From: Burkholderia pseudomultivorans
GTDB lineage: Bacteria > Pseudomonadota > Gammaproteobacteria > Burkholderiales > Burkholderiaceae
NCBI RefSeq assembly: GCF_001718415.1
Contig: NZ_CP013378.1
Span: 4,340,001-4,404,000 of the forward strand
DNA length: 64,000 nt
Direction of reading: 5' to 3'
Every line of letters starts with the position of its first letter. The first letter of the stretch is position 1. The notes beneath the pieces were generated by a model. That model had not been told where the DNA came from, searched no databases, and saw nothing but the letters and a program-made list of their open reading frames with translations. Shown here piece after piece: positions 9,411 through 19,089 of this stretch. The position numbers were made by a program, and so were the translations under genes.

Positions 9411-11846
9411 TCAGTTACGCACCGGCTTGCCGGTCTGCAACATGCCCATGATCCGTTCCTGCGTCTTCTGCGTGCCGAGCAGCTCGACGAACGCGCGACG
9501 CTCGAGCGCCAGCAGCCATTCCTCGTCGACCAGGCTGCCCGCCTCGACGTCGCCGCCGCACACCGCTTCGGCGATGCGGCTCGCGATCAGGTAGTCGTGG
9601 TCGCTGATGAAGCGGCCGTCGCGCATGTTGACGAGCTGCGCCTTGATCGTCGAGATTGCCGAGCGGCCCGCGACCGGCACGTCCTTCGCCTTCAGCGGCG
9701 CGCGATAGCCGGTAGCGGCGAGGGCGCGCGCTTCCTTCTTCGCGACGTCGAGCAGCTCGAACACGTTGAACACGATCGTGTCGGACGGCTTCACGTAGCC
9801 CATCGCGCGCGCATCGTGCGCCGACGACGATACCTTCGCCATCGCCGCGTTCTCGAACGACTTCGTGACGAACTTCAGGATGTCGGTGGTCGCGTTCGCG
9901 GCGGTGGCGGCGTCCGCGGCGCGCAGCGCCGCTTCCTTCAGGCCGCCGCCGGCCGGCACGAGGCCGACGCCCACTTCGACGAGGCCGATGTAGCTCTCGA
10001 CGTGCACGACGCGCTTCGCGCTGTGCAGCATCAGCTCGCACCCGCCGCCGAGCGCGATGCCCGACACGGCCGCGACGACCGGCACGTTCGCGTACTTCAC
10101 GCGCATCATGCCGTCCTGGAACTTCTTCACGAACGGCTCGATGCCCTTCGCGCCGCCCATCATGAAAGCGGGCATCGCCTCCTCGAGGTTCGCGCCGGCC
10201 GAGAACGGGCCGCCCGGCGTGCCGAGCTTCAGCGAGGTCGGCTGCCAGATCACGACGCCCTTGTAGTCCTTCTCCGCGAGTTCGATCGCCTGCACGAGGC
10301 CGTCGATCACGCTCGGCCCGATCGTGTTCATCTTCGACTTGAACGACACGATCACGACGTCGTCCTCGCCCGCGCGGTCGTCGACCCAGGCGCGCACTGC
10401 GTCGGTCTCGAACAGCGTCTTGCCGTAGGTCTTCGGATCCGCGCCGGCTTCACCGAGCAGCGGCGCACGGAACACCTGCTTCCGATAGACGGCGAGATCC
10501 GAACGCGGCACGAAGCGCTTCGACGCCGGCGCCCACGAGCCTTCGGCCGTGTGCACGCCGCCCTTCTCGGCGACCGCGCCTTCGAGCACCCACGACGGCA
10601 GCGGCACGTTCGCGAGCGCCTTGCCGGCCGCGATGTCTTCCTGCACCCACTCGGCGACCTGCTTCCAGCCGGCGGCCTGCCAGCCTTCGAACGGGCCTTC
10701 GTTCCAGCCGAAGCCCCAGCGGATCGCGAGGTCGACGTCGCGCGCGTTGTCGGCGATCGATTCGAGATGCACGCCGATGTAATGGAACACGTCGCGGAAG
10801 ATCGACCACAGGAACTGCGCATGCGGATGGTTGGTCTCGCGCAGCAGCTTCAGGCGCTCGGCCGGCGGACGCTTCAGGATGCGCGCGACGGTTTCGTCGG
10901 CCTTCGCGCCCGAATCGACGTAGCTGCCCGTCTTCGCGTCGAGCACCTTGATCGCCTTGCCTTCCTTCTTGTAGAAGCCGCCGCCCGTCTTCTGGCCGAG
11001 CGCGCCCTGCTTCACCAGCTCGGCGAGCACGGCGGGCGTCTGGTAGACCGGGAAGAACGGATCGTCGGCGAGGTTGTCCTGCATCGTCTTGATCACGTGC
11101 GCCATCGTGTCGAGGCCGACCACGTCCGCGGTGCGGAACGTCGCCGACTTCGCGCGGCCGAGGCGGCTGCCCGTCAGGTCGTCGACTTCGTCGAAGCGCA
11201 GCCCGAACTTGCCGGCCTCGGCGATCACCGCGAGGATCGAGAAGATGCCGACGCGGTTCGCGATGAAGTTCGGCGTATCCTTCGCGCGCACCACGCCCTT
11301 GCCGACGACGCTCGTCAGGAACGTCTCGAGCTGGTCGAGGATTTCCGGACGCGTATGCGCGGTCGGGATCAGCTCGACGAGGTGCATGTAGCGCGGCGGG
11401 TTGAAGAAGTGCACGCCGCAGAAGCGTGCCTTCAGCTCGTCCGAGAAACCTTCGGACAACTTCGTGATCGACAGGCCTGACGTGTTGGTCGCGAAGATCG
11501 CGTTCGGCGCGATGTGCGGCGCGACCTTCTTGTACAGGTCGTGCTTCCAGTCCATCCGCTCGGCGATCGCCTCGATCACGACGTCGCACTCGGCGAGCTT
11601 CGCGATGTCGTCCTCGTAGTTCGCGGCCTCGAGGTATTTCGCGTCTTCCTTCACGCCGAACGGCGCGGGCGACAGCTTCTTCAGGTTCTCGATCGCCTTC
11701 AGCGCGATCGCATTCTTCGGGCCTTCCTTGGCCGGCAGGTCGAACAGCAGCACGGGCACGCGCGCATTGACGAGATGCGCGGCGATCTGCGCGCCCATCA
11801 CGCCGGCGCCCAGCACGGCGACCTTGCGAATCAGGAAATTGCTCAC
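9411..11846 (-). CDS. 3-Hydroxyacyl-CoA dehydrogenase / enoyl-CoA hydratase bifunctional protein (reversed domain order)
   Basis: A two-enzyme protein of 811 residues for two middle steps of beta-oxidation. The N-terminal half is NAD-binding 3-hydroxyacyl-CoA dehydrogenase (VAVLGAGVMGAQIAAHL; HFFNPPRYMHLVELIP with the catalytic His). The C-terminal part is a crotonase domain (SAGANLEEAMPAFMMGG; VSGIALGGGCELMLHSAKRV). This is the reverse of the E. coli FadB order, where the hydratase comes first, but is known in other beta-proteobacteria. A GTG start at 11846 has GGAG eight bases upstream and gives VSNFLIRKVAVLGAG; the longer frame adds unrelated residues. It sits between the acyl-CoA dehydrogenase and thiolase genes. 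Confidence 0.9.
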   Translation of the reverse strand: MSNFLIRKVAVLGAGVMGAQIAAHLVNARVPVLLFDLPAKEGPKNAIALKAIENLKKLSPAPFGVKEDAKYLEAANYEDDIAKLAECDVVIEAIAERMDWKHDLYKKVAPHIAPNAIFATNTSGLSITKLSEGFSDELKARFCGVHFFNPPRYMHLVELIPTAHTRPEILDQLETFLTSVVGKGVVRAKDTPNFIANRVGIFSILAVIAEAGKFGLRFDEVDDLTGSRLGRAKSATFRTADVVGLDTMAHVIKTMQDNLADDPFFPVYQTPAVLAELVKQGALGQKTGGGFYKKEGKAIKVLDAKTGSYVDSGAKADETVARILKRPPAERLKLLRETNHPHAQFLWSIFRDVFHYIGVHLESIADNARDVDLAIRWGFGWNEGPFEGWQAAGWKQVAEWVQEDIAAGKALANVPLPSWVLEGAVAEKGGVHTAEGSWAPASKRFVPRSDLAVYRKQVFRAPLLGEAGADPKTYGKTLFETDAVRAWVDDRAGEDDVVIVSFKSKMNTIGPSVIDGLVQAIELAEKDYKGVVIWQPTSLKLGTPGGPFSAGANLEEAMPAFMMGGAKGIEPFVKKFQDGMMRVKYANVPVVAAVSGIALGGGCELMLHSAKRVVHVESYIGLVEVGVGLVPAGGGLKEAALRAADAATAANATTDILKFVTKSFENAAMAKVSSSAHDARAMGYVKPSDTIVFNVFELLDVAKKEARALAATGYRAPLKAKDVPVAGRSAISTIKAQLVNMRDGRFISDHDYLIASRIAEAVCGGDVEAGSLVDEEWLLALERRAFVELLGTQKTQERIMGMLQTGKPVRN

Positions 11847-11958
11847 GGGATGTCTCCGGATAATGTCGTGCAGCGCGGATTGGGTGGGCTGCACGGCGAA
11901 GTGAGTACCAGGAACCGTTGCGTTCGGGCGGCGCGCTCGCGCACCGCCCGGACTCGCG

Positions 11959-13746
11959 TCAGAACAGCGATTCGTCGACTTCCATCAGCGTCTTCGAACC
12001 GGCGCGCGCGGCGCGGATCGTCGCGGCCGTTTCCGGCAGCAGGCGCGCGAAGTAGAAGCGCGCCGTCGCGAGCTTCGACTTGTAGAACGGATCGCCCGAC
12101 GCTTCGTTGTCGAGCGCGAGGCGCGCCATGCGGGCCCAGAAGTACGAGAACACGAGGTGACCGACGGTGCGCAGGTACGGCACGGCGGCGGCGCCGACTT
12201 CGTCCGGGTTCTGCATCGCCTTCATGCCGATTTCCATCGTCAGCTTCTGCACCTTCTCGCCGATGTCGGCGAGCGGGTTGATGAACTCGGACATTTCGGG
12301 CTTCACGCCTTCCGCCTCGACGAAGTCGGACACGAGCTTGCCGAACTTCTTCAGCTTCGCGCCCATGTCGCCGAGCACCTTGCGGCCCAGCAAGTCGAGC
12401 GACTGGATCGAGTTGGTGCCTTCGTAGATCATGTTGATCCGCGCGTCGCGCACGTACTGCTCCATGCCCCACTCGGAGATGAAGCCGTGGCCGCCGTAGA
12501 TCTGCATCGCGTGGTTGGTCGACTCGAACGCGTTGTCGGTCAGGAACGCCTTGATGATCGGCGTGAGCAGCGCGACGAGGTCGGCCGCTTCCTTGCGCAC
12601 CGCTTCGTCGGCGTGCGACAGCTCCTTGTCGATCTGCAGCGCGGACCAGTACGTGAACGCGCGCGCGCCTTCCGCGTAGGCCTTCTGCGTGAGCAGCATG
12701 CGACGCACGTCCGGGTGCACGATGATCGGGTCGGCCGGCTTGTCCGGCGCCTTCGGGCCCGTCAGCGAGCGCATCTGCAGACGCTCCTTCGCATACGCGA
12801 GCGAGTTCTGGTAAGCGACTTCGGTGAGGCCGAGGCCCTGCATGCCGACGCCCAGGCGCGCGGCGTTCATCATCACGAACATCGCGTTGAGGCCCTTGTT
12901 CGGCTCGCCGACCATCCAGCCCTTCGCGTTGTCGAGGTTCATCACGCAGGTCGAGTTGCCGTGGATGCCCATCTTGTGTTCGATCGAGCCGCACTTGATG
13001 CCGTTGCGCTCGCCCGGCTCGCCGGCCGCGTCGGGGATGAACTTCGGCACGATGAACAGCGAGATCCCCTTCGTGCCCTGCGGCGCGTCCGGCAGGCGCG
13101 CGAGCACGAGGTGGATGATGTTCTTCGACATGTCGTGCTCGCCGCTCGAGATGAAGATCTTCGTGCCGCTGATCGAGTACGAGCCGTCGCCGTTCGGTTC
13201 CGCCTTGGTGCGCAGGATGCCGAGGTCGGTGCCGCAGTGCGGCTCGGTCAGGCACATCGTGCCGGTCCATTCGCCCGACACGAGCTTCGGCAGATACTGC
13301 TGCTGCAGTTCCGGCGCGCCGTGCGCGTGCAGGCATTCGTAGGCGCCGTGCGACAGGCCCGGATACATCGTCCATGCCTGGTTCGCCGAGTTCAGCATTT
13401 CGTACAGCGCGTTGTTCACGAACGCGGGCAGGCCCTGGCCGCCGTATTCCGGATCGCAGCCGAGCGCCGGCCAGCCGGCCTCGACGTACTGCTGATACGC
13501 TTCCTTGAAGCCGGTCGGCGTCTTCACGACGCCGTCGCCTTCATACGTGCAGCCTTCGCGGTCGCCGACCTGGTTCAGCGGAAACAGCACCTCGGCGCAG
13601 AACTTGCCCGCCTCTTCGAGGACCTGGTTGATCGTGTCGGCGTCGAGATCCGCATGCTTGGGCATTTGCTTGAGCTCGGCTTCGACGTTCAGAAGCTCGT
13701 GCAACACGAATTGCATGTCGCGCAGCGGCGCGGCGTACTGTCCCAT
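11959..13746 (-). CDS. Acyl-CoA dehydrogenase, long form with extra C-terminal domain
   Basis: An FAD flavoenzyme of 595 residues, longer than the usual 380-400, of the class with an added C-terminal helical domain (as in FadE5-type or DmdC-type proteins). It carries the FAD/acyl-CoA segments TGTMCLTEPHCGTDLG, YSISGTKIFISSGEHD and QIYGGHGFISEWGMEQYVRDARINMIYEGTN. The last includes the usual QIYGGxG signature and the region of the catalytic Glu (IYEGT). The start MGQYAAPLRDMQF has GGAGAGAG upstream. It is the first enzyme gene of the leftward fatty-acid block and follows a TetR regulator 57 bp upstream. Chain-length preference cannot be read. Confidence 0.88.
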   Translation of the reverse strand: MGQYAAPLRDMQFVLHELLNVEAELKQMPKHADLDADTINQVLEEAGKFCAEVLFPLNQVGDREGCTYEGDGVVKTPTGFKEAYQQYVEAGWPALGCDPEYGGQGLPAFVNNALYEMLNSANQAWTMYPGLSHGAYECLHAHGAPELQQQYLPKLVSGEWTGTMCLTEPHCGTDLGILRTKAEPNGDGSYSISGTKIFISSGEHDMSKNIIHLVLARLPDAPQGTKGISLFIVPKFIPDAAGEPGERNGIKCGSIEHKMGIHGNSTCVMNLDNAKGWMVGEPNKGLNAMFVMMNAARLGVGMQGLGLTEVAYQNSLAYAKERLQMRSLTGPKAPDKPADPIIVHPDVRRMLLTQKAYAEGARAFTYWSALQIDKELSHADEAVRKEAADLVALLTPIIKAFLTDNAFESTNHAMQIYGGHGFISEWGMEQYVRDARINMIYEGTNSIQSLDLLGRKVLGDMGAKLKKFGKLVSDFVEAEGVKPEMSEFINPLADIGEKVQKLTMEIGMKAMQNPDEVGAAAVPYLRTVGHLVFSYFWARMARLALDNEASGDPFYKSKLATARFYFARLLPETAATIRAARAGSKTLMEVDESLF

Positions 13747-13803
13747 GACTCTCTCCAAAGGTGGGCAAACGGCTCGAGCTCCAGGCGGGCGGATCACGCG
13801 CCG

Positions 13804-14403
13804 CTAACGGCTCTCGCTCTGATACGAAACAATCGTCTTTTCCAGCGCGGCCCACGTGAGGCGCACCGCATCCGGCGAATGCAGGAAGCGCGCATCGTGA
13901 TGCAGGCCGAGCGTGAAGCTGTACAACTCGAAGAGCATCAGGTCCGGATCGGTATCCGCACGCAGATGCCCCTCTTTCATCGCCTGCGAAATGGCGCGCA
14001 GCAACGCGGCGCGCCAGGCCGTCACGCTCGCGATCAGCTGCTCGCGCACGGGGCTGTCCGGCCGGTCGTCGTACTCGACGGCGCCGCTGATGTAGATGCA
14101 TCCGGTCGTCACCTCCTGGATGCGCTTCTCGATCCAGCGCGCCAGCATCGCCCGCAGGCGCGGCAGACCGCGCGGCTCGCGCAGGCTCGGAAAGAACACC
14201 TCGTTTTCGAAACGATGGTGATACTCGCGGACGACCTCGACCTGCAGGTCCTCGCGCGATCCGAAGTGCGCGAACACGCCGCTCTTGCTCATCTGCATCC
14301 GTTCGGCCAGCAGGCCGATCGTCAGCCCCTCCAGCCCGTCACGGCTGGCGAGGTCCAAAGCAGCTTCGAGTATCGCGGCACGCGTCTGTTCGCCTTTTCG
14401 CAT
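13804..14403 (-). CDS. TetR-family regulator upstream of the beta-oxidation genes
   Basis: A one-domain DNA-binding head plus ligand-binding body of 199 residues. The helix-turn-helix is in ILEAALDLASRDGLEGLTIGLLAERMQMSKSGVFAHFGSREDL (residues about 14-55), the classic TetR pattern. The start is placed at MRKGEQTRAAI; the longer upstream frame is intergenic sequence. It is immediately upstream of, and codirectional with, the acyl-CoA dehydrogenase gene. A role as repressor of the beta-oxidation block, released by an acyl-CoA, is an inference from position. An ACGGCCGT palindrome at 14444-14451 in its promoter region could be part of its operator. Confidence 0.85.
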   Translation of the reverse strand: MRKGEQTRAAILEAALDLASRDGLEGLTIGLLAERMQMSKSGVFAHFGSREDLQVEVVREYHHRFENEVFFPSLREPRGLPRLRAMLARWIEKRIQEVTTGCIYISGAVEYDDRPDSPVREQLIASVTAWRAALLRAISQAMKEGHLRADTDPDLMLFELYSFTLGLHHDARFLHSPDAVRLTWAALEKTIVSYQSESR

Positions 14404-14556
14404 AGCTTTTTCTGTCACCGTTCGGGGGTTCAAATAAAATCGAACGGCCGTACTATTATTGGGTGCGACCGCCCGCGGAAACAAGGAAATTATTAGAAAC
14501 CGGTGTCTAACCGAGCCGCTATTTTGCGCGATTCCGGCGGCGCCGGAGCGGCTTTT

Positions 14557-14580
14557 CCGCACGAACGTGCGGTCTTTTTT
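14557..14580 (+). terminator. Orphan rightward intrinsic terminator
   Basis: Seven-base arms CCGCACG and CGTGCGG around AA, followed by TCTTTTTT on the plus strand. Both flanking genes are on the minus strand, so no known gene uses this orientation; see the finding on a possible small RNA. Confidence 0.75.
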
Positions 14581-14591
14581 GAAGTGTGCGC

Positions 14592-15866
14592 TTAATCGTA
14601 GCTGCCGACCGTCAGCGCCTTCATCACGATGCGGTATGTCGTGTACGCGAGCCAGTTCAGGATACGCTCTCCGAGCGGGCGCGCCGCATAGAGTGCGGGG
14701 TCGATCTCGCGGCCGTCCTCGAACGCGGCCGCGATCGCGTCGCGCAGCTCGTTCGTGATTTCGTCGTAACGGACCAGCACGACATTGGCCTCATTGTTCA
14801 GCATCAGGCTCAGGGCGTCCAGATTCGACGAGCCGACCGTCGCCCAATTGTCGTCGATCACGGCCACCTTGCCGTGCAGCATCGTCTTGTCGTATTCCGC
14901 CACGCGCACGCCTGCGCGCAACAGCGCGCGATAGAGGAACGGCACGGCCGTATCGAGCGCCGCGAATTCCTTGCGGCCGATCAGGACCCGCACGTCGACG
15001 CCGCGCCGCGCGGCGCCGGTCAGCGCGCGGCGCAGCTTGCGGCCCGGCATGAAGTACGGGTTCGCGACCAGGATCCGCTGGCGCGCCCGGCCGATCGCCG
15101 CGAGATACGCCTTCTCGATCGTGCGGCGGTTGACGACGTTGTCGCGCGCGACGAACGCGACGCTCGGCTCGGTCACGACGCGCAGCGCGCCGGCCTTGAT
15201 CCATCGATGGCTGCGCATCCAGCGCCGGAACATCTCCGGAAACGCTTCGCCGCCGTGCAGCCCGGCCGCGTACTGCGCATACGGCTTGTGGCCGAACAGG
15301 ATCCGGTGCCACTGCAGTTCGAACGCGGCGCGCACGTCCGACACGGCGGGCCCCGTCATCTCGACCGCGAAATCCCAGCGCGGATGCGTCAGCGTCGTGC
15401 CGTTCTGCGCGTAGTCGTCGACGATGTTGATGCCGCCGCAGAACGCGGCGTCGAGATCGATCACCGCGAGCTTGCGGTGCGTGCGCGAGAAGCCGAAGCG
15501 CCCGAACAGGTAGCGGTTGTAGATGCAGTGTTCGATGCCGGCGTCCGCCCACGCGTCGAACAGCGGCGTGCGCGCGGTGCCGACGCCGTCGGTGATCACG
15601 CGCACGCGCACGCCGCGCTGCGCGGCGCGGATCAGCGCATCCGACACCAGGCGGCCCGCCGCGTCGTCGCAGAAAATGTAGGTTTCGAGCATCACCTGCT
15701 CGCGCGCGGCATCGATGCGGTCGATCAGCGCGGGGAAGAACTCGCCGCCGCCCTCGCACAGCCGCACCGTGTTGCCTGTCGTGAACGCGAGCCGCGACGC
15801 GGAGCCACGCTCCTGCAGGAACATCTGCCGCAGCTGTGCAAAACGCTTGCGGGCCTCCGCCGTCAT
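14592..15866 (-). CDS. clsB: Cardiolipin synthase B-type phospholipase D protein
   Basis: A 424-residue phospholipase-D superfamily enzyme expected to join phospholipids into cardiolipin at the inner membrane. Two HKD motifs are present: THRKLAVIDLDAAFCGGIN and HGKVAVIDDNWATVGSSN, each with the trailing GG/GS-N. There is no obvious N-terminal membrane pair, which fits ClsB more than ClsA. Its ATG at 15866 overlaps the stop of the upstream Nudix gene (ATGA), so the two are translationally coupled. A second, lipoprotein-type phospholipase-D gene is at 44410-46026. The gene symbol is by subtype resemblance only. Confidence 0.8.
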   Translation of the reverse strand: MTAEARKRFAQLRQMFLQERGSASRLAFTTGNTVRLCEGGGEFFPALIDRIDAAREQVMLETYIFCDDAAGRLVSDALIRAAQRGVRVRVITDGVGTARTPLFDAWADAGIEHCIYNRYLFGRFGFSRTHRKLAVIDLDAAFCGGINIVDDYAQNGTTLTHPRWDFAVEMTGPAVSDVRAAFELQWHRILFGHKPYAQYAAGLHGGEAFPEMFRRWMRSHRWIKAGALRVVTEPSVAFVARDNVVNRRTIEKAYLAAIGRARQRILVANPYFMPGRKLRRALTGAARRGVDVRVLIGRKEFAALDTAVPFLYRALLRAGVRVAEYDKTMLHGKVAVIDDNWATVGSSNLDALSLMLNNEANVVLVRYDEITNELRDAIAAAFEDGREIDPALYAARPLGERILNWLAYTTYRIVMKALTVGSYD

Positions 15867-16351
15867 GCGGACGCGCCGTGTTGCGCGAGCGCCGCGCGCA
15901 CGGGCAGTTGCAGGATCGCTTCGGCGTTCGACGGCGAGAAGCAGCGCGCGGCGGCGTCGCGATACGGCAGCCACGCGTAGTCGACATGTTCGCGCGGCGA
16001 CAGCGTCACGGCGACGCGGCGCGGCACGCACAGGCCGAACCAGTGCTCGGTGTTGCGCGTGACGCCCGGCGCGTAGCGGTGCAGGTACTGCGGGTAGATC
16101 GTGTATTCGATCCGGTGCTGCCAGTCGACGAGCGCGTCGCGCGGCACCTCCGGCGTACCGACCACGATGCCGGTCTCCTCGGCCACCTCGCGCGCGGCGG
16201 TGAGCGCCAGCGGCTCGTCGGGCGTGTCCTTCGATCCCGTCACCGACTGCCAGAAGTCGGTCTGGTCGGCGCGCTTGATCACCAGCACGTCGAGCTCCGG
16301 GGTGTAGATCACGACGAGAACGGATTCGGGGATTTTCGGCGGCTTCGTCAT
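15863..16351 (-). CDS. nudB: Dihydroneopterin triphosphate diphosphatase NudB
   Basis: A Nudix hydrolase of 162 residues that by family removes pyrophosphate from dihydroneopterin triphosphate in folate synthesis. The Nudix box GSKDTPDEPLALTAAREVAEETGI follows the G-x5-E-x7-REUxEExGU rule exactly. The N-terminal SVLVVIYTPELDVLVIKRAD and the FWQSVTGS turn are NudB-like. The start MTKPPKIPES has only a weak SD. It sits after aspS (with a terminator between) and before clsB, the same aspS-nudB order seen in many beta-proteobacteria. Another Nudix substrate cannot be excluded from sequence alone. Confidence 0.85.
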   Translation of the reverse strand: MTKPPKIPESVLVVIYTPELDVLVIKRADQTDFWQSVTGSKDTPDEPLALTAAREVAEETGIVVGTPEVPRDALVDWQHRIEYTIYPQYLHRYAPGVTRNTEHWFGLCVPRRVAVTLSPREHVDYAWLPYRDAAARCFSPSNAEAILQLPVRAALAQHGASA

Positions 16352-16433
16352 CTTTGTTTCATACGGCAGGGCCGCGCCGGCGGCTCGCGCCCCCGAACGT
16401 GCGGCAGGTGCTGCGACTGTACCGCAAAAAGCG

Positions 16434-16457
16434 AAAAAGGCGCCACGGCGCCTTTTT
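16434..16457. terminator. Bidirectional terminator after aspS
   Basis: Perfect ten-base arms AAAAAGGCGC and GCGCCTTTTT around the loop CACG, about 50 bp after the aspS stop. T-runs exist on both strands, so it can end the leftward aspS transcript and separates aspS from nudB-clsB. Confidence 0.85.
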
Positions 16458-16507
16458 CTTCGAGCGATGTGCGCGTGACCGCGCACACCACGATGCACGA
16501 ACGCGCG

Positions 16508-18310
16508 TTACGCCTTCGGCTGCTCCGGTTGACGCAGGCGGATGTGCAGTTCGCGCAGCTGACGCTCGTCGACCGGGCTCGGCGCCTGCGTGAGCAGATC
16601 CTGCGCGCGCTGCGTCTTCGGGAACGCGATCACGTCGCGGATCGAATCGGCGCCGGCCATCATCGTGACGATGCGGTCCAGGCCGAAGGCGATGCCACCG
16701 TGCGGCGGCGCGCCGTACTGCAGCGCGTCGAGCAGGAAGCCGAACTTCGCCTGCGCTTCCTCGGCGCCGATCTTCAGCGCGCGGAACACCTTGCTCTGCA
16801 CTTCCTCGCGGTGGATACGCACCGAGCCGCCGCCGATTTCCCAGCCGTTCAGCACCATGTCGTAGGCCTTCGCGAGGCAGCGGCCCGGGTCGGTCTCGAG
16901 ATACTCGAGGTGCTCGTCCTTCGGGCTGGTGAACGGATGGTGCGCGGCGACGTAGCGTGCGTCTTCGTCGTCGTATTCGAACATCGGGAAGTCGACGACC
17001 CACAGCGGCTTCCAGCCGGCTTCGACGAGGCCGTTCGCCTTGCCGAATTCGGAATGGCCGATCTTCAGGCGCAGCGCGCCGAGGCTGTCGTTGACGACCT
17101 TCGCGCGGTCGGCCGCGAAGAAGATGATGTCGCCGTCTTCAGCGCCGGTGCGCTCGAGGATCGCCGCGATCGATGCGTCGTGCAGGTTCTTGACGATCGG
17201 GCTTTGCAGGCCGTCGCGGCCCTTCGCCTTCTCGTTGACCTTGATCCAGGCGAGGCCCTTCGCGCCGTAGATGCGCACGAATTCCGTGTAGCCGTCGATG
17301 TCGCCGCGCGACAGCTCGGCGCCCTTCGGCACGCGCAGCGCCGCGACGCGGCCGTCCTTCGCATTGGCCGGCGTGCTGAACACCTTGAAGTCGACGTCCT
17401 TCATCGCGTCGGTCAGCTCGGTGAATTCGAGCTTCACGCGCAGGTCCGGCTTGTCCGAGCCGAAACGCGCCATCGCTTCCGAGTACGGCATCACCGGGAA
17501 TTTCTCGTCGAGCGCGACGTCGATCGTCGTCTTGAAGATGTGACGGATCATGTCCTCGAACAGGTCGCGGATTTCCTGTTCGCCGAGGAACGACGTCTCG
17601 CAGTCGATCTGCGTGAATTCCGGCTGGCGGTCGGCGCGCAGGTCTTCGTCGCGGAAGCACTTGGTGATCTGGTAGTAGCGATCGAAGTTCGCGACCATCA
17701 GCAGCTGCTTGAACAGCTGCGGCGACTGCGGCAGCGCGAAGAACTGGCCGGCGTTCACGCGCGACGGCACCAGGTAGTCGCGCGCGCCTTCCGGCGTGCT
17801 CTTCGTCAGCATCGGCGTTTCGATGTCGATGAAGCCCTGCTCGTCGAGATACTTGCGCGCCTCGATCGCGACGCGGTAGCGCAGGCGCAGGTTGTGCTGC
17901 ATCTGCGGGCGGCGCAGGTCGAGCACGCGGTGCGTGAGGCGCGTCGTTTCCGACAGGTTGTCGTCGTCGAGCTGGAACGGCGGCGTGATCGACGCGTTCA
18001 GCACGTTCAGCTCGTGGCACAGCACCTCGATCTTGCCGCTCTTCAGGCCCGCGTTGACCGTGCCATCCGGACGGTTGCGCACGAGCCCCTTCACCTGCAC
18101 GCAGAACTCGTTGCGCACGCCTTCGGCGGTCGCGAACATTTCCGCGCGATCCGGGTCGCACACGACCTGCACCAGGCCTTCACGATCGCGCAGGTCGATG
18201 AAGATCACACCGCCGTGATCGCGGCGGCGCTGCACCCAGCCGCACAGCGACACGGTTTGGCCCAGCAGGTGTTCGGTCACGAGACCGCAGTATTCAGTAC
18301 GCATCGACAT
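16508..18310 (-). CDS. aspS: Aspartyl-tRNA synthetase
   Basis: Class II aminoacyl-tRNA synthetase of 600 residues, the normal length for the bacterial form with GAD insert. An N-terminal OB fold ([26 protein letters not shown]) binds the anticodon. Motif 2 is [18 protein letters not shown] and motif 3 contains [13 protein letters not shown]. The start MSMRTEYCG could be Met1 or Met3. Upstream and codirectional are a DUF502 membrane protein and an FmdB-type zinc-ribbon protein, a conserved beta-proteobacterial order. Whether it also charges tRNA-Asn, as non-discriminating forms do, is not decided here. Confidence 0.97.
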   Translation of the reverse strand: MSMRTEYCGLVTEHLLGQTVSLCGWVQRRRDHGGVIFIDLRDREGLVQVVCDPDRAEMFATAEGVRNEFCVQVKGLVRNRPDGTVNAGLKSGKIEVLCHELNVLNASITPPFQLDDDNLSETTRLTHRVLDLRRPQMQHNLRLRYRVAIEARKYLDEQGFIDIETPMLTKSTPEGARDYLVPSRVNAGQFFALPQSPQLFKQLLMVANFDRYYQITKCFRDEDLRADRQPEFTQIDCETSFLGEQEIRDLFEDMIRHIFKTTIDVALDEKFPVMPYSEAMARFGSDKPDLRVKLEFTELTDAMKDVDFKVFSTPANAKDGRVAALRVPKGAELSRGDIDGYTEFVRIYGAKGLAWIKVNEKAKGRDGLQSPIVKNLHDASIAAILERTGAEDGDIIFFAADRAKVVNDSLGALRLKIGHSEFGKANGLVEAGWKPLWVVDFPMFEYDDEDARYVAAHHPFTSPKDEHLEYLETDPGRCLAKAYDMVLNGWEIGGGSVRIHREEVQSKVFRALKIGAEEAQAKFGFLLDALQYGAPPHGGIAFGLDRIVTMMAGADSIRDVIAFPKTQRAQDLLTQAPSPVDERQLRELHIRLRQPEQPKA

Positions 18311-18377
18311 GATGTTTGCTTTCGTTCGGTTTGATCAACGGGTGCCGCAACGCGCGGCCCGGGCGATGATTCTTGGC

Positions 18378-19028
18378 TTACAGCGGCGGCTCGACGGGGC
18401 GGCGGGCGGGCGCCGGAACCGGCGCCGGAGGCGCCACGACGCCCATCGAGACGATGTACTTGAGCGCGGCATCGACCGACATGTCGAGTTCGATGACTTC
18501 GCTCTTCGGCAGCATCAGGAAGAAGCCCGACGTCGGGTTCGGCGTCGTGGGCACGTACACGCTCACGTACTCTTCCGTCAGATGGTTGACCACGTCGCCG
18601 CCGGGCGCGCCGGTCAGAAACGCGATCGTATACGAGCCGCGACGCGGGTATTCGATCAGCAGCGCCTTGCGGAATGCGTTACCGCTGCTCGACAGCAGCG
18701 TGTCCGACACCTGCTTGACGCTCGTGTAGATCGGTCCGACGACCGGGATGTGACGCACGACCGCGTTCCACCACGTGACGAGCTTCTGGCCGATGAAGTT
18801 CTGCGTGGCCAGCCCGACGACGAAGATGAACGCGAGCGTCAGCACCGCGCCGATGCCCGGCAGGTGGAAGCCGAGCATCCGCTCCGGCTGCCACGATTCG
18901 GGCAGCAGCAGCAGCGTCTGGTCCATCGTGCCGATGATGAGGCCGAGCACCCACAGCGTAATCGCGAGCGGGACGAGAACCAGCAGGCCGGTCAGAAACA
19001 CCGATTTCAGGGTCGTCTTTTTCATCAT
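18378..19028 (-). CDS. DUF502 inner-membrane protein
   Basis: A 216-residue protein with two N-terminal membrane segments (VFLTGLLVLVPLAITLWVLG and GIGAVLTLAFIFVVGLA) and the family signature IPVVGPIYTSVKQVSDTL. It ends in a Pro-rich tail. DUF502 proteins occur widely next to aspS and fmdB in beta-proteobacteria; their function is not known to me. Met1 and Met2 are equally likely starts. It probably shares a transcript with aspS 67 bp downstream. Confidence 0.85.
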   Translation of the reverse strand: MMKKTTLKSVFLTGLLVLVPLAITLWVLGLIIGTMDQTLLLLPESWQPERMLGFHLPGIGAVLTLAFIFVVGLATQNFIGQKLVTWWNAVVRHIPVVGPIYTSVKQVSDTLLSSSGNAFRKALLIEYPRRGSYTIAFLTGAPGGDVVNHLTEEYVSVYVPTTPNPTSGFFLMLPKSEVIELDMSVDAALKYIVSMGVVAPPAPVPAPARRPVEPPL

Positions 19029-19089
19029 CTGCCGTCAATGGACCGCGCCGGCGGCGCGAAATGGGCGCGGCCCGGCGGGGCCGCGACTG

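Noticed and set aside
11925..11955. Inverted repeat between acyl-CoA dehydrogenase and fadB-like genes as terminator
   Set aside because: Strong stem (CGGGCGG/CCGCCCG) but no T-run, and the genes appear to be one operon; perhaps an mRNA-stability hairpin.
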